From Oribacterium sp. oral taxon 102 (GTDB taxonomy: Bacteria > Bacillota > Clostridia > Lachnospirales > Lachnospiraceae), in assembly GCF_013394775.1 (NCBI RefSeq), contig NZ_JABXYT010000001.1, positions 696,501 to 760,500 on the forward strand: a DNA stretch of 64,000 nt. The letters are read 5' to 3'. The position numbers and the translations under genes were made by a program. Positions 1-8,668 of the stretch are shown here, in pieces; position 1 is the first letter of the stretch, and each line of letters starts with the position of its first letter. The notes below the pieces were generated by a model, which made no database searches, was not told the DNA's origin, and saw only the letters and a list, made by a program, of their open reading frames with translations.

Positions 1-117
1 GCATGGCTGGAGGCCGATCAGGAGAAGATGACGGCTACCGTGAAGCAGCTCCCGCACAGAGAGGATATCGATGTGCCTGTAAACGAGATGCTGATCGTCG
101 AGCTGTATTCTAAGTAA
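1..117 (+). CDS. rpsD: 30S ribosomal protein S4, C-terminal fragment
   Basis: The window opens inside a gene whose last 38 codons end in ELYSK and a TAA stop. The ending with [13 protein letters not shown] is typical of the C-terminus of bacterial S4, the small-subunit protein that binds the 16S rRNA 5' domain and nucleates assembly. rpoA follows 26 bp downstream, the standard Firmicute alpha-operon order, which supports the call. The start lies outside the window. Confidence rests on the tail sequence plus synteny. Confidence 0.9.
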   Translation, partial: AWLEADQEKMTATVKQLPHREDIDVPVNEMLIVELYSK

Positions 118-143
118 TGAACCCCGTATGAAGGAGGCATTGC

Positions 144-1094
144 ATGTTCGATTTTGAAAAGCCAAACATTGAGATCAGTGAAATCTCAGGGGATGGAAGG
201 TTCGGGAGATTTGTCTGTGAGCCGCTGGAAAGGGGCTATGGCAATACGCTCGGGAATTCTCTTCGCAGAATCATGCTTTCCTCTCTTCCTGGTGCGGCTG
301 TCTCAGCTGTGAAGATCGACGGCGTATACCATGAGTTCTCGGAGCTTCCCGGTGTGAAGGAGGAGGTTTCGGAGATCATCATGCGCCTGAAGAGTCTGGC
401 GATTAAGAACTCCGCTGCCTCCGACGAGCCGAAGGTAGCGTATATCGATTTTTCCGGAGAGGGTACAGTGCTTGCTTCGGATATCAAGGCGGATTCCGAG
501 ATCGAGATCATGAATCCGGAGCTTCCGATCGCTACCCTTTCCGGAAAGGATGCGAAGCTCTATATGGAGCTTCATATCACCAAGGGAAGAGGCTATGTAG
601 GCGCAGACAGGGCAAAGCAGTCCGAGGCGGGCGTGCTCGCGATCGACGCGGGCTACACGCCGGTCGAGCGTGTGAATATGTCGATCCAGAATACCCGAGT
701 CGGGAATATGACCGATTACGATAAGCTGACGCTCGACGTCTTTACCAACGGGACAATGATGCCGGACGATGCGGTTTCGATGGCGGCGAGGCTGCTGCAC
801 GAGCACCTTTCTCTCTTCGTCAATCTTTCCGACAACGCTGCCGTGGCGGAGGTCATGGTGGAGAAGCCGGACGATGAAAAGGGCAAGGTACTGGAGATGA
901 ATATCGATGAGCTGGAGCTGAGCGTCCGTTCCTATAACTGCTTGAAGCGAGCGGGAATCAATACAGTTCAGGAGCTTTGCTCGAAGACCCCGGAGGACAT
1001 GATGAAGGTGAGAAATCTTGGCCGGAAGTCTCTGGAGGAGGTTCTGGCGAAGCTGAAGGAATTAAATTTGGCGCTTTCCAATGGGGAAGAGTAA
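144..1094 (+). CDS. rpoA: DNA-directed RNA polymerase subunit alpha
   Basis: The 316-residue protein has the usual alpha length. The N-terminal assembly domain starts [11 protein letters not shown] and includes the [20 protein letters not shown] dimerisation segment near residues 35-55. A linker around residues 235-250 leads to the C-terminal domain with [19 protein letters not shown] and [11 protein letters not shown], the helices that bind UP elements and activators. It scaffolds the beta and beta' subunits. An AGGAGG-type ribosome site lies just before the ATG. It sits between rpsD and rplQ and is probably co-transcribed with them. Confidence 0.98.
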   Translation: MFDFEKPNIEISEISGDGRFGRFVCEPLERGYGNTLGNSLRRIMLSSLPGAAVSAVKIDGVYHEFSELPGVKEEVSEIIMRLKSLAIKNSAASDEPKVAYIDFSGEGTVLASDIKADSEIEIMNPELPIATLSGKDAKLYMELHITKGRGYVGADRAKQSEAGVLAIDAGYTPVERVNMSIQNTRVGNMTDYDKLTLDVFTNGTMMPDDAVSMAARLLHEHLSLFVNLSDNAAVAEVMVEKPDDEKGKVLEMNIDELELSVRSYNCLKRAGINTVQELCSKTPEDMMKVRNLGRKSLEEVLAKLKELNLALSNGEE

Positions 1095-1136
1095 GGAAAC
1101 CGGTAAGACTGAAAAGCACGGTGGAGGAAATCAAAA

Positions 1137-1673
1137 ATGGCAAAGTACAGAAAGTTAGGCAGAACAAGTTCTCAGAGAAAGGCGATGCTTCGCGCTCTGA
1201 CGACCGCAGTTTTGGAGCATGGCAGGATCTTCACGACCGAGGCGAGAGCGAAGGAAGTCCGCAAGCAGGTTGAGAAGCTGATCGCACTCGGCGCAAGAGA
1301 GAGGGACAACTTCGAAGAGGTTACCGTCAAGGCGAAGGTTGCCCGTAAGGATGCGGAGGGCAAGCGTGTCAAGGAGGTCGTAGACGGCAAAAAGGTCACG
1401 GTTTACGACGAGGTAGAGAAGACAATCAAAAAGGATAAGCCCTCACGGCTTGCCGCACGTCGTCAGATTCTCGCGATGACCTATGTTCCGACCTCTGTTC
1501 CTGCGGAGAATTCCGGCAGAAAGAGGAATACGAAGAAGATAGACCTTGCAAAGAAGCTCTTCGAGGAGTATGGTCCGAAGTACGCGGAGCGTAAGGGCGG
1601 CTATACCAGAATCGTGAAGGTCGGCCTCAGAAAGGGCGATGCAGCGATGGAGGTTCTCCTCGAGCTTGTCTGA
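1137..1673 (+). CDS. rplQ: 50S ribosomal protein L17 with internal insertion
   Basis: The N-terminal MAKYRKLGRTSSQRKAML and the C-terminal GGYTRIVKVGLRKGDAAMEV blocks are diagnostic for L17, which lines the polypeptide exit region of the large subunit. At 178 residues it is about 55-60 longer than the classical protein. The extra sequence is a lysine-rich block between roughly residues 58 and 130, placed between the two conserved halves. Similar long L17 proteins are known in Lachnospiraceae, so the insert is probably native. A strong terminator follows about 95 bp after the stop. Confidence 0.97.
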   Translation: MAKYRKLGRTSSQRKAMLRALTTAVLEHGRIFTTEARAKEVRKQVEKLIALGARERDNFEEVTVKAKVARKDAEGKRVKEVVDGKKVTVYDEVEKTIKKDKPSRLAARRQILAMTYVPTSVPAENSGRKRNTKKIDLAKKLFEEYGPKYAERKGGYTRIVKVGLRKGDAAMEVLLELV

Positions 1674-1767
1674 TCCCCGGATCGGGCGGACGCGGAGCAT
1701 GGCGCTACGGAACAGGCAGTGCAGGGCTTCGAACACTCTGCACTACAGAATTCAGATAAAGTTGCGA

Positions 1768-1806
1768 AGGAGAGGAGAGAGTCATACGGCTCTCTCCTCT
1801 CTTTCG
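1768..1806 (+). terminator. Intrinsic terminator after rplQ
   Basis: An 11-bp perfect stem (AGAGGAGAGAG pairing with CTCTCTCCTCT) with an 8-nt loop is followed by CTTTCG. It closes the ribosomal operon before the cell-wall-binding gene. Confidence 0.8.
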
Positions 1807-1890
1807 TAAAGGAAATGTAAGCGCTGCTGTCTTGCGCGGATCTCTGGGAATTATTATACTAAAGGCAGTACGGCAGATTGGGGGCGGATT

Positions 1891-3195
1891 ATGAGAAGCA
1901 AAGCATACAGGGCGGCGATAGTTACAGCGATATTCCTTAGCCTGCTTTTTTCGGTGCAGACCTTTGCCAGGGACAGCTACAGCACGATTACCGGGGTGAA
2001 GCTTCGCCTGAGCGACAGCTTCAAGGAGCTGGAGGCGGGAGACCCCTGGCCGAGCCTTTCGGAGGGCGACTTCGAGGTAGGAGATTCCGAGAAGTATTTT
2101 GTGGACAGCGTACAGTGGTACGACAATAATATGCGGACCGAGATGCGGGTCGGCGATACCGCGAAGGTTCGGGTCTATCTGGAGGCGCGGACGAAACAGA
2201 AATCCGGCGGCGACGAGGTTGTTTACCGTTTCAGCGGCTCCTACGGAAGCTCGAATGTCCGCATTGTGAACGGGAGCCTGCTCAGCGTGAAGCGAAACGG
2301 CTACTATGACATGGAGCTGCTGCTCACCCTGCCCGCTGTCAAGGGAGACTACGACATGGCGGAGAATCTGAGCTGGTCTGCGGGCAGCCTCGGCTACGCT
2401 GCATGGGATGCGCCCTCGAACGGCTCCGGTTATTATGAGGTAAGCCTGTACCGGGATACGAGGCGGCTTGTGACGATTACGACGGACGCGCGCTCTCTGA
2501 ATCTCTATCCGTGGATGACGGAAGAGGGCGACTACCGCTTCACGGTTGTGACGATCCCCTACACCGAGGAGCAGAAGAAGTACGGAAAGAAGTCGGATAC
2601 GGCAGAGTCGGATTACCAGACGATCCGTTCCGATAACCGCTCCAACGGAGACGGGAAGTACGGGACGACGCAGATCAGCGGCAATACGTCCGGCAATGCG
2701 GGCAGCGGCACTTCTGTGCCCAATGGGACAGGAACGGTCGGCTGGTTCCAGAGCAGCGGCGGCTGGTATTTCCGTTATCCGAATCAGCAGCTCCTCCGCG
2801 ACAGCTGGCTGAGCTGGAAGGACAGGTGGTATCATTTCAACAGCCAGGGGCAGATGGAAACCGGCTGGTACAAGAGTTCCTACGGGAACTGGTTCTATCT
2901 CGATCCGGGTATCGGCTATGCCAAGACCGGCTGGCAGCAGATCAACAATGTCTGGTATTATTTCAATACCGCGAAGGGTGACAGCGAGGCGGTCATGTTC
3001 CAGAACACCTTCGGACGGATCGGAAACGACTACTACTATTTCGATCAGAACGGCGCGATGCGAACCGGCTGGGTATCGGTCAAGGACAGCAGCGGTGTCG
3101 AACAGTACTATTACTTCTATGAGGACGGACGGATGGCGAGGAATACGGAGGTCAGCGGCTTCCGTCTCGATGGGAACGGCAGGTGGATACACTAG
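1891..3195 (+). CDS. Secreted cell-wall-binding-repeat protein
   Basis: The 434-residue product starts with a signal peptide (MRSKAYRAAIVTAIFLSLLF, cleavage probably after TFA near residue 26). A domain of about 240 residues follows that I do not recognise. A Ser/Gly/Thr linker (residues 245-285) leads to repeats with GGWYF, WYHF, NWFYLD, VWYYF and YYYFDQNGAMRTGW cores. These match the choline/cell-wall-binding repeat superfamily (CW_binding), which attaches proteins non-covalently to wall polymers. It is expected outside the cell. It sits between rplQ and ecfA, has its own terminator, and interrupts a normally tight ribosomal/ECF gene order. Function beyond wall attachment is unknown. Confidence 0.85.
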   Translation: MRSKAYRAAIVTAIFLSLLFSVQTFARDSYSTITGVKLRLSDSFKELEAGDPWPSLSEGDFEVGDSEKYFVDSVQWYDNNMRTEMRVGDTAKVRVYLEARTKQKSGGDEVVYRFSGSYGSSNVRIVNGSLLSVKRNGYYDMELLLTLPAVKGDYDMAENLSWSAGSLGYAAWDAPSNGSGYYEVSLYRDTRRLVTITTDARSLNLYPWMTEEGDYRFTVVTIPYTEEQKKYGKKSDTAESDYQTIRSDNRSNGDGKYGTTQISGNTSGNAGSGTSVPNGTGTVGWFQSSGGWYFRYPNQQLLRDSWLSWKDRWYHFNSQGQMETGWYKSSYGNWFYLDPGIGYAKTGWQQINNVWYYFNTAKGDSEAVMFQNTFGRIGNDYYYFDQNGAMRTGWVSVKDSSGVEQYYYFYEDGRMARNTEVSGFRLDGNGRWIH

Positions 3196-3202
3196 GGAAG
3201 GA

Positions 3203-3243
3203 GAAGAACCCGGGGAGTGAGCCTCGGGTTCTTCGGGCTTTTA
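3203..3243 (+). terminator. Intrinsic terminator after cell-wall-binding gene
   Basis: GAAGAACCCG at 3203-3212 pairs perfectly with CGGGTTCTTC at 3225-3234. The stem extends by three more pairs, has a short loop, and is followed by GGGCTTTTA. Confidence 0.85.
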
Positions 3244-3285
3244 TGCTTTTACAGGGGAGGAAGCAGGCGCAGGGCGATTGCTTCC

Positions 3286-3314
3286 TTGTTTTTTGCTGCT
3301 TTTCAGGCTATACT
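3286..3314 (+). promoter_or_regulatory. Sigma-A-type promoter for ecfA-ecfT-truA
   Basis: TTGTTT at 3286-3291, a 17-bp spacer and TATACT at 3309-3314 lie 35 bp before the TTG start of ecfA. The -10 is preceded by GGC, part of a GGCTATACT or TGCTATAnT pattern that recurs at several promoters in this window. Confidence 0.6.
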
Positions 3315-3348
3315 TTCAGGGATTCAAAAATCTGAAAAGAGGTAAAAT

Positions 3349-5232
3349 TTGAAAATCATAGATATTCTGCATCTCGCCTATGACTACATACGGCTGGATG
3401 AAAACGATAAGGTCGCGGAGCAGAACCGGGCGCTCTCGGATCTGAATCTTCAGATCGAGGAGGGAAGCTTCGTCTGCGTGCTGGGACATAACGGTTCCGG
3501 GAAATCCACACTCGCGAAGCTTCTGAACGGGCTGAATCTGCCGACTGAGGGAACGGTCTTCGTCGGCGGGATGGACACGAGGCGGGAGGATCAGCTCTGG
3601 GACATCCGCAGAGAAACTGGCATGGTATTCCAGAATCCGGACAATCAGATCATCGGTGCTGTAGTGGAGGAGGATGTCGCCTTCGGGCCGGAGAATATCG
3701 GTGTGCCGACCGCAGAGCTTTGGGAGAGGGTGAATCGTGCGCTGGAGGCGGTGAAGATGGGCGCGTACCGTCTGAAAAGTCCGAACCGGCTCTCCGGCGG
3801 GCAGAAGCAGCGGGTAGCGATCGCGGGGACGATGGCCATGCTCCCGCGCTGCATCGTGCTGGATGAGCCGACCGCGATGCTGGATCCCAGCGGCAGGGCG
3901 GAGGTGATTCGTACGGTAGAGGAGCTGAATCGCACGGCGGGGATCACGATTATCCTGATCACACATTATATGGAGGAGACGGTTCGCGCGGATCGTCTCC
4001 TTGTGATGGATAACGGGCATCTCGTGATGGATGGCAGTCCGCGGCAAATCTTCTCGGAGGTGCAGCGGCTGAAGGCTTATCGGATGGACGTACCGGCGGT
4101 GACGGAGCTTGCGTGGCGGCTGCACAGATCGGGGATGCCGCTGACAGTACCGGTTCTGACACGGGAGGAGCTGGTGGATGCACTTCGGGGGCTTCTCCCG
4201 AAGCAGACAGAGTTCGAGCCGGACTTCGTGAAGCGGGCACCGAAGCATGAGGAAATCACCGACCCGATCCTCCGGGTGGAGGGACTGTCGCAGGTCTACC
4301 AGCAGGGGACTGCGATGGAGAGCCATGCGCTCCGGCAGCTCAGCTTCTCCGTCCAGCGCGGCTCGATCACGGCGATCATCGGGCATACCGGCTCCGGTAA
4401 GTCTACGCTGGTACAGCATCTGAACGGGCTGCTCAGGGGGACGGAGGGCAGGATACTCGTGCGGTTCCGGGAGCCGATTCCTGCAGGCGCTTCCGGCTTT
4501 TCGGATATCTATGCGAAGGATTTCCCGATGAAGGAGCTCCGCTTCAAGGTGGGGCTGGTTTTCCAGTATCCGGAATACCAGCTTTTCGAAATCGACGTCC
4601 TTCGGGATGTTATGTTCGGGCCGAAGAATCAGGGCTTTTCGGAGGCGGCGGCGAAGGAACGGGCGGAGGAGGCGCTCAGAATGGTAGGGCTTCCGGAGGA
4701 GCTCTGGCAGAAGTCACCCTTTGAGCTTTCCGGCGGCGAGAAGCGTCGCGCGGCGATCGCGGGCGTACTCGCGATGAAGCCGGAGATCCTGATTCTGGAT
4801 GAGCCGACGGCGGGCTTGGATCCCGCCGGCAGGGAGGATATGTTCCGGCAGATCGAATCTCTTCACCGGCAGGAGGGGATGACGATCCTTCTGATATCCC
4901 ACTCCATGGACGACGTAGCACGCTATGCGGAGCAGGTGCTCGTGCTCGATCAGGGGGAGCTTCGGATGTCGGGGACGCCGGAGGAGGTCTTTCGGCGATA
5001 CCGGGAGCTGGAGACGATGGGACTCGGCGCGCCGCAGATGACCTATCTCGTGCAGGAGCTGAAGGAGGCGGGCATTCGCTTCGAATCAAGGCCCGATACC
5101 GTGGAGGAGGCTGCGGAGGCGATCCTTTCGCTGTACCGAAGAGCCGGCGGTGCGCTGCTGCCTGACAGAGACAACGGCGGGGACAGCGAATCAAGGAAGG
5201 GAAAGGAGGGTGAGCCATGCTCCGAGAGGTGA
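3349..5232 (+). CDS. ecfA: Fused EcfA1-EcfA2 energy-coupling factor ATPase
   Basis: One 627-residue protein carries two complete ABC ATPase modules. The first has Walker A GHNGSGKST (near residues 46-54), Q-loop VFQNPDNQ, signature LSGGQKQR and VLDEPTAMLDP. The second begins near residue 305 with Walker A GHTGSGKST (near 345), Q-loop VFQYPEYQ, signature LSGGEKRR and LDEPTAGLDP. In most Firmicutes these are separate ecfA1 and ecfA2 genes next to ecfT; here they are one polypeptide. The complex powers vitamin uptake through exchangeable S components. The start is TTG at 3349, with AAGAGG upstream. The stop overlaps the start of ecfT by 16 bp, implying translational coupling. Confidence 0.93.
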   Translation: MKIIDILHLAYDYIRLDENDKVAEQNRALSDLNLQIEEGSFVCVLGHNGSGKSTLAKLLNGLNLPTEGTVFVGGMDTRREDQLWDIRRETGMVFQNPDNQIIGAVVEEDVAFGPENIGVPTAELWERVNRALEAVKMGAYRLKSPNRLSGGQKQRVAIAGTMAMLPRCIVLDEPTAMLDPSGRAEVIRTVEELNRTAGITIILITHYMEETVRADRLLVMDNGHLVMDGSPRQIFSEVQRLKAYRMDVPAVTELAWRLHRSGMPLTVPVLTREELVDALRGLLPKQTEFEPDFVKRAPKHEEITDPILRVEGLSQVYQQGTAMESHALRQLSFSVQRGSITAIIGHTGSGKSTLVQHLNGLLRGTEGRILVRFREPIPAGASGFSDIYAKDFPMKELRFKVGLVFQYPEYQLFEIDVLRDVMFGPKNQGFSEAAAKERAEEALRMVGLPEELWQKSPFELSGGEKRRAAIAGVLAMKPEILILDEPTAGLDPAGREDMFRQIESLHRQEGMTILLISHSMDDVARYAEQVLVLDQGELRMSGTPEEVFRRYRELETMGLGAPQMTYLVQELKEAGIRFESRPDTVEEAAEAILSLYRRAGGALLPDRDNGGDSESRKGKEGEPCSER

Positions 5233-6023
5233 CGATAGGGCAGTATTATCCGGTGGACTCGGTGCTGCATCGGCTGGATCCGCGTGTGAAGCTGCTTGCC
5301 ACGCTGCTCTACCTGCTATCCCTCTTTCTGATGCAGAGCTGGAGCGGGTATGCCTTCGCGGCGCTGGTGCTTTGTCTCCTGATCCGCCTTTCGAGGGTGC
5401 CGGTTCGCTTCCTTACGAGGGGGCTCAGGGGAATCCTCTTCATCCTGCTGCTGTCCGTGAGCTTCAACCTCTTCCTGACGCCGGGAACCGTGCTGGTGCA
5501 GCTGGGAATCCTGAAGATAAGCCGGGAGGGGCTTCGGATCGCCATTATGATGGCGCTTCGTCTGATTCTGCTCGTTATAGGAAGCTCTATCATGACGCTG
5601 ACCACGACGCCCAATCAGCTGACGGACGGGCTGGAGAAGGGACTGGGCTTTCTGCGGCTTCTGCATGTTCCGGTGCATGAGATCGCGATGATGATGTCGA
5701 TTGCGCTTCGCTTCATTCCGATCCTGATCGAGGAGACCGACAAGATCATGAAGGCGCAGCAGGCGAGAGGGGCGGACTTCGAGAGCGGAGGCCTCCTCCG
5801 GCGCGCGCGTGCGCTGGTGCCGATTCTGGTGCCGCTGTTTATCAGCGCCTTCCGCCGCGCTTCGGAGCTCGCGATGGCGATGGAGGCACGCTGCTATCAC
5901 GGCGGCGAGGGCAGGACGAAGCTGAAGCCGCTCCGCTATGAGCGAAGAGACAGGAATGCCTACCTGCTGCTTGCTCTCTATCTCCTGTGCTGCATCGGCA
6001 TACGCTTCCTGCCGCTGCCGTAG
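5217..6023 (+). CDS. ecfT: Energy-coupling factor transporter transmembrane protein EcfT
   Basis: This is a 268-residue integral membrane protein with several hydrophobic helices and the two coupling-helix motifs of the family, seen as QQARGADF (near residue 182) and MEARCYHGG (near 222), matching the Ala-Arg-Gly consensus. EcfT links the ATPase pair to substrate-binding S components. It overlaps the 3' end of ecfA and sits before truA, the conserved Firmicute order, so this is the shared (group II) ECF module. A separate dedicated ECF module lies at 44-47 kb. Confidence 0.95.
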   Translation: MLREVTIGQYYPVDSVLHRLDPRVKLLATLLYLLSLFLMQSWSGYAFAALVLCLLIRLSRVPVRFLTRGLRGILFILLLSVSFNLFLTPGTVLVQLGILKISREGLRIAIMMALRLILLVIGSSIMTLTTTPNQLTDGLEKGLGFLRLLHVPVHEIAMMMSIALRFIPILIEETDKIMKAQQARGADFESGGLLRRARALVPILVPLFISAFRRASELAMAMEARCYHGGEGRTKLKPLRYERRDRNAYLLLALYLLCCIGIRFLPLP

Positions 6024-6210
6024 AGGGACAGACGCAGAGCCTCCCTGAAAGAGCAGGAAGCGATGTGTCCGGCGGCAGCGAAGGCAAGGAAAGCTGCATC
6101 TCCATTTGCAGTTGAAAATTCGGGTAAAGCTATCTGTTCGGCGGCGAAGGCGAGAAAAGGAAAGGACGTCCCGGAGGGGGGAGACTTTTGAGAGTGAGAG
6201 AGGAGGAAGC

Positions 6211-6975
6211 TTGCGGAGAATCAAGCTGGTCGTCAGCTATGACGGCACGAACTATCAGGGCTGGCAGAGACAGGAGGGGCGGCGCAGCATAGAGGGGGAG
6301 CTGAATCGCGCGCTTTCTATGCTGCTGCCCGAGGAGCGCCCCGAGGTCGTCGGGGCGAGCCGAACTGATTCCGGCGTCCATGCGCTGGGGAATGTCGCCT
6401 GCTTCGACACGGCCTCCTCCATCCCTGCGCTGCGTTTCCCGATGGCGCTGAACCGCTATCTCCCGGAGGATATCCGGGTGCTGTCGGGGGAGGAGGTGCC
6501 GGAGCACTTTCATCCCCGCTTTACCCCGCATGAGAAGCATTATCTCTATCGGATCGACCGAAGCAGGATCCCGCTTCCGGAGCGGCGGCTTTACTGCTAT
6601 GCTTTTTCCTTTCCGCTCGACCTCGCAGCGATGCGGCGGGCAGCGGCATACCTTGAGGGGGAGCATGATTTCCGAAGCTTCGTGAATCCGGACTCGCAGG
6701 TCTTCCGGCATGGAGGGGATGCGGTACGGACGATCTATGCGATCCGGATCGAGGAGGAGAGCGCGCCCGGACAGGCGGGGGAGCTCGTCTTCCGGATCAG
6801 CGGCAGCGGCTTCCTCTACCACATGATCCGTATCCTTGTCGGGACGCTTCTGGAGGTAGGGCGAGGCAGACGATGCCCGGAGGAGATGCCGGAGATCCTC
6901 TCGGCGCGAGACCGGAGAGCCGCCGGACAGACTGTCCCGGCGAAGGGACTCTGCCTCGCGGAACTGAGGTATTAA
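6211..6975 (+). CDS. truA: tRNA pseudouridine(38-40) synthase
   Basis: I place the start at TTG 6211 (sequence LRRIKLVVSYDGTNYQGWQR), four bases after AGGAGG at 6201-6206. Longer in-frame extensions to 6106 encode an atypical Arg-rich leader. The 254-residue product has the normal TruA length. The catalytic motif is ASRTDSGVHALG, whose Asp attacks the target uridine, followed later by DFRSF and a C-terminal GSGFLYHMIRILVGTLLEVG block. It modifies uridines 38-40 in the tRNA anticodon arm. Its position after ecfT is conserved in Firmicutes. Confidence 0.95.
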   Translation: MRRIKLVVSYDGTNYQGWQRQEGRRSIEGELNRALSMLLPEERPEVVGASRTDSGVHALGNVACFDTASSIPALRFPMALNRYLPEDIRVLSGEEVPEHFHPRFTPHEKHYLYRIDRSRIPLPERRLYCYAFSFPLDLAAMRRAAAYLEGEHDFRSFVNPDSQVFRHGGDAVRTIYAIRIEEESAPGQAGELVFRISGSGFLYHMIRILVGTLLEVGRGRRCPEEMPEILSARDRRAAGQTVPAKGLCLAELRY

Positions 6976-6995
6976 GGAAACTTAGCTCCGATCGC

Positions 6996-8648
6996 TCATC
7001 TTCTTCGGGCTCTTCCGCTTTTCTTCTTGCCGAGCATCAGGTCGCGCCGCGCCTTCTGCGCCCGCGTCAGATCTCTCGTATGCTTCAGCATCCGCCTCCG
7101 GCGGCGCTTCCGGAGGAATTCCTCCCGGCGCTGCATCAGATAGAGGATGCCCATGATGAGGAGCACAGCCGCAGCGAGCAGCGCCAGGATTTGGAGGAGC
7201 CGCAGGATCGGCTTTTGGATGCGGATGCTGCCGCTTTCCCGGTCGAGGATGATCGGGGCGCGGTTTTCGCTGCTTTCCGGCGTGAGCTGTCCCGCGACGG
7301 TCGGCAGCGGCGTCTCCTGCACAGAGATCCGCTCCGGCACGGTTTCCAGCACCTTCTGCGAAAGAATCTCGGCATCCCTCGCCTGCTGCTCCCGCACAGC
7401 ACGCTCATCGACGAGGCGGATGTATGCTTTTCCGACCGCTCGTCCGGCGAAGCTGTAGTCTACGCGGGCAATGGTCTGGTTCTTCCGCTCGGCTTCACTG
7501 AGCGAATAGCTGAGAATGGACTGGGCGTCGCGCAGCTCCTGCTCCTTCGGGAGCGTGACACGTTGCGCACTATCCATCCGGAACTGCAGCATATCCACCA
7601 TGGAGATGCCCTGAATGCGGAAGTTGTCGGAGAGCGCGGTATAGCTCTGATCCTGCTCTGCTGCGGACAGGGAGTGGAAATGCTCGAAGCCGAAGTCGAA
7701 GAGCCTTCTGGTATCGCTGTATTGGGTATTGTGCCCATTCAGGATCACGGCGATCAGCGTCATACCGTCCCGCTCCGCTGCGGTGAGCAGCGTATTGCCG
7801 GCGAGGGTGGTGTAGCCGGTTTTTCCGGCGAAGACGCCCTCATAGTAGTCGCGGTAGCTCTTCCGCATCATGCGGTGGTGTGCGTAGACGGTATTCTCAG
7901 GAGACGCGGGATCGGGGTAACGGCTGATCGGTGCATGGGTGTATGCCTGCACTGCGTCGATCTGCCGGAAAACCGGATTTCGGATGGCGTACTGCAGAAT
8001 GAGCGCCATATCGTGGGCGCTGGTATAATGCTCCGGATCATTCAGACCGGAGGGATTCCGGAAATGAGAATCCGTACAGCCCAGCTCCGCCGCCTTCTGA
8101 TTCATCAGTTCGGCGAAGGCCTCATTGGAGCCGGCGACATGCTCCGCGAGCGCATTGGCGCAGTCGTTTGCCGAATGCAGCAGCAGGCAGTAGAGGCAGT
8201 CACGCACGGAGAGCTGATCGCCTGCCGAGGCAGCAATGACAGTGGAGTTCGGCTCGAGATTCTTCCCTGTGGCATCTGCAGAGAATTCCACCATTTCGTC
8301 GAGATTTTCTGTTTTTTCCAGTACGATGACGGCAGTCAGCACCTTCGTGATGGAGGCGGGGAAATAGTGCTCGTGCTCGTTTTTCTGGTAGAGCACGGTG
8401 CCGGAATCCGCATCCATCAGCAACGCGCCCTCCGCCTGTACGTCGCCGTCCGGCTCCGGCCAGAGTGTCTCTCCGAAGACTGTGCCTGCGGGAGACGGGA
8501 GCAGGAGCAGCAGGAGCACGAGCAGGAGCGCAAGGAAGTGATATCTGCCCGCAGCACGAAAGCGGCGAAGCTGTGAAGCGGCGCGCAGACTGCTGCGGCA
8601 TGCGCTGTGCTTCCGCACAGGGGGATTACTGCATAGGGATAAAATCAA
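6996..8648 (-). CDS. D-alanyl-D-alanine carboxypeptidase (S11 family)
   Basis: The 550-residue protein has all three penicillin-binding motifs: SITK (Ser99-Lys102), SAN (159-161) and KTGYT (276 onward). This makes it a PBP5/DacA-type carboxypeptidase that trims stem peptides in peptidoglycan. A basic leader is followed by a hydrophobic segment (residues 38-55). A second hydrophobic helix near residues 490-512 ends in an Arg-rich tail, so it is probably anchored at both ends or at the C-terminus. The apparent start is TTG at 8648 with GGGGAGG upstream. It is 20 bp downstream of the sensor kinase on the same strand and is likely co-transcribed with it. Confidence 0.9.
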   Translation of the reverse strand: MILSLCSNPPVRKHSACRSSLRAASQLRRFRAAGRYHFLALLLVLLLLLLPSPAGTVFGETLWPEPDGDVQAEGALLMDADSGTVLYQKNEHEHYFPASITKVLTAVIVLEKTENLDEMVEFSADATGKNLEPNSTVIAASAGDQLSVRDCLYCLLLHSANDCANALAEHVAGSNEAFAELMNQKAAELGCTDSHFRNPSGLNDPEHYTSAHDMALILQYAIRNPVFRQIDAVQAYTHAPISRYPDPASPENTVYAHHRMMRKSYRDYYEGVFAGKTGYTTLAGNTLLTAAERDGMTLIAVILNGHNTQYSDTRRLFDFGFEHFHSLSAAEQDQSYTALSDNFRIQGISMVDMLQFRMDSAQRVTLPKEQELRDAQSILSYSLSEAERKNQTIARVDYSFAGRAVGKAYIRLVDERAVREQQARDAEILSQKVLETVPERISVQETPLPTVAGQLTPESSENRAPIILDRESGSIRIQKPILRLLQILALLAAAVLLIMGILYLMQRREEFLRKRRRRRMLKHTRDLTRAQKARRDLMLGKKKSGRARRR

Positions 8649-8668
8649 ACGAATATACCTCCCCTTCT

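Noticed and set aside
1705..3192. A 495-codon open frame antisense to the cell-wall-binding gene
   Set aside because: The plus-strand gene has a signal peptide, domain motifs and a terminator; the antisense frame has no motif or ribosome site and reflects high GC.
6873..8576. A 567-codon open frame opposite the D,D-carboxypeptidase
   Set aside because: The minus-strand protein has SITK, SAN and KTG motifs; the plus frame is low in recognisable structure and overlaps the truA end.
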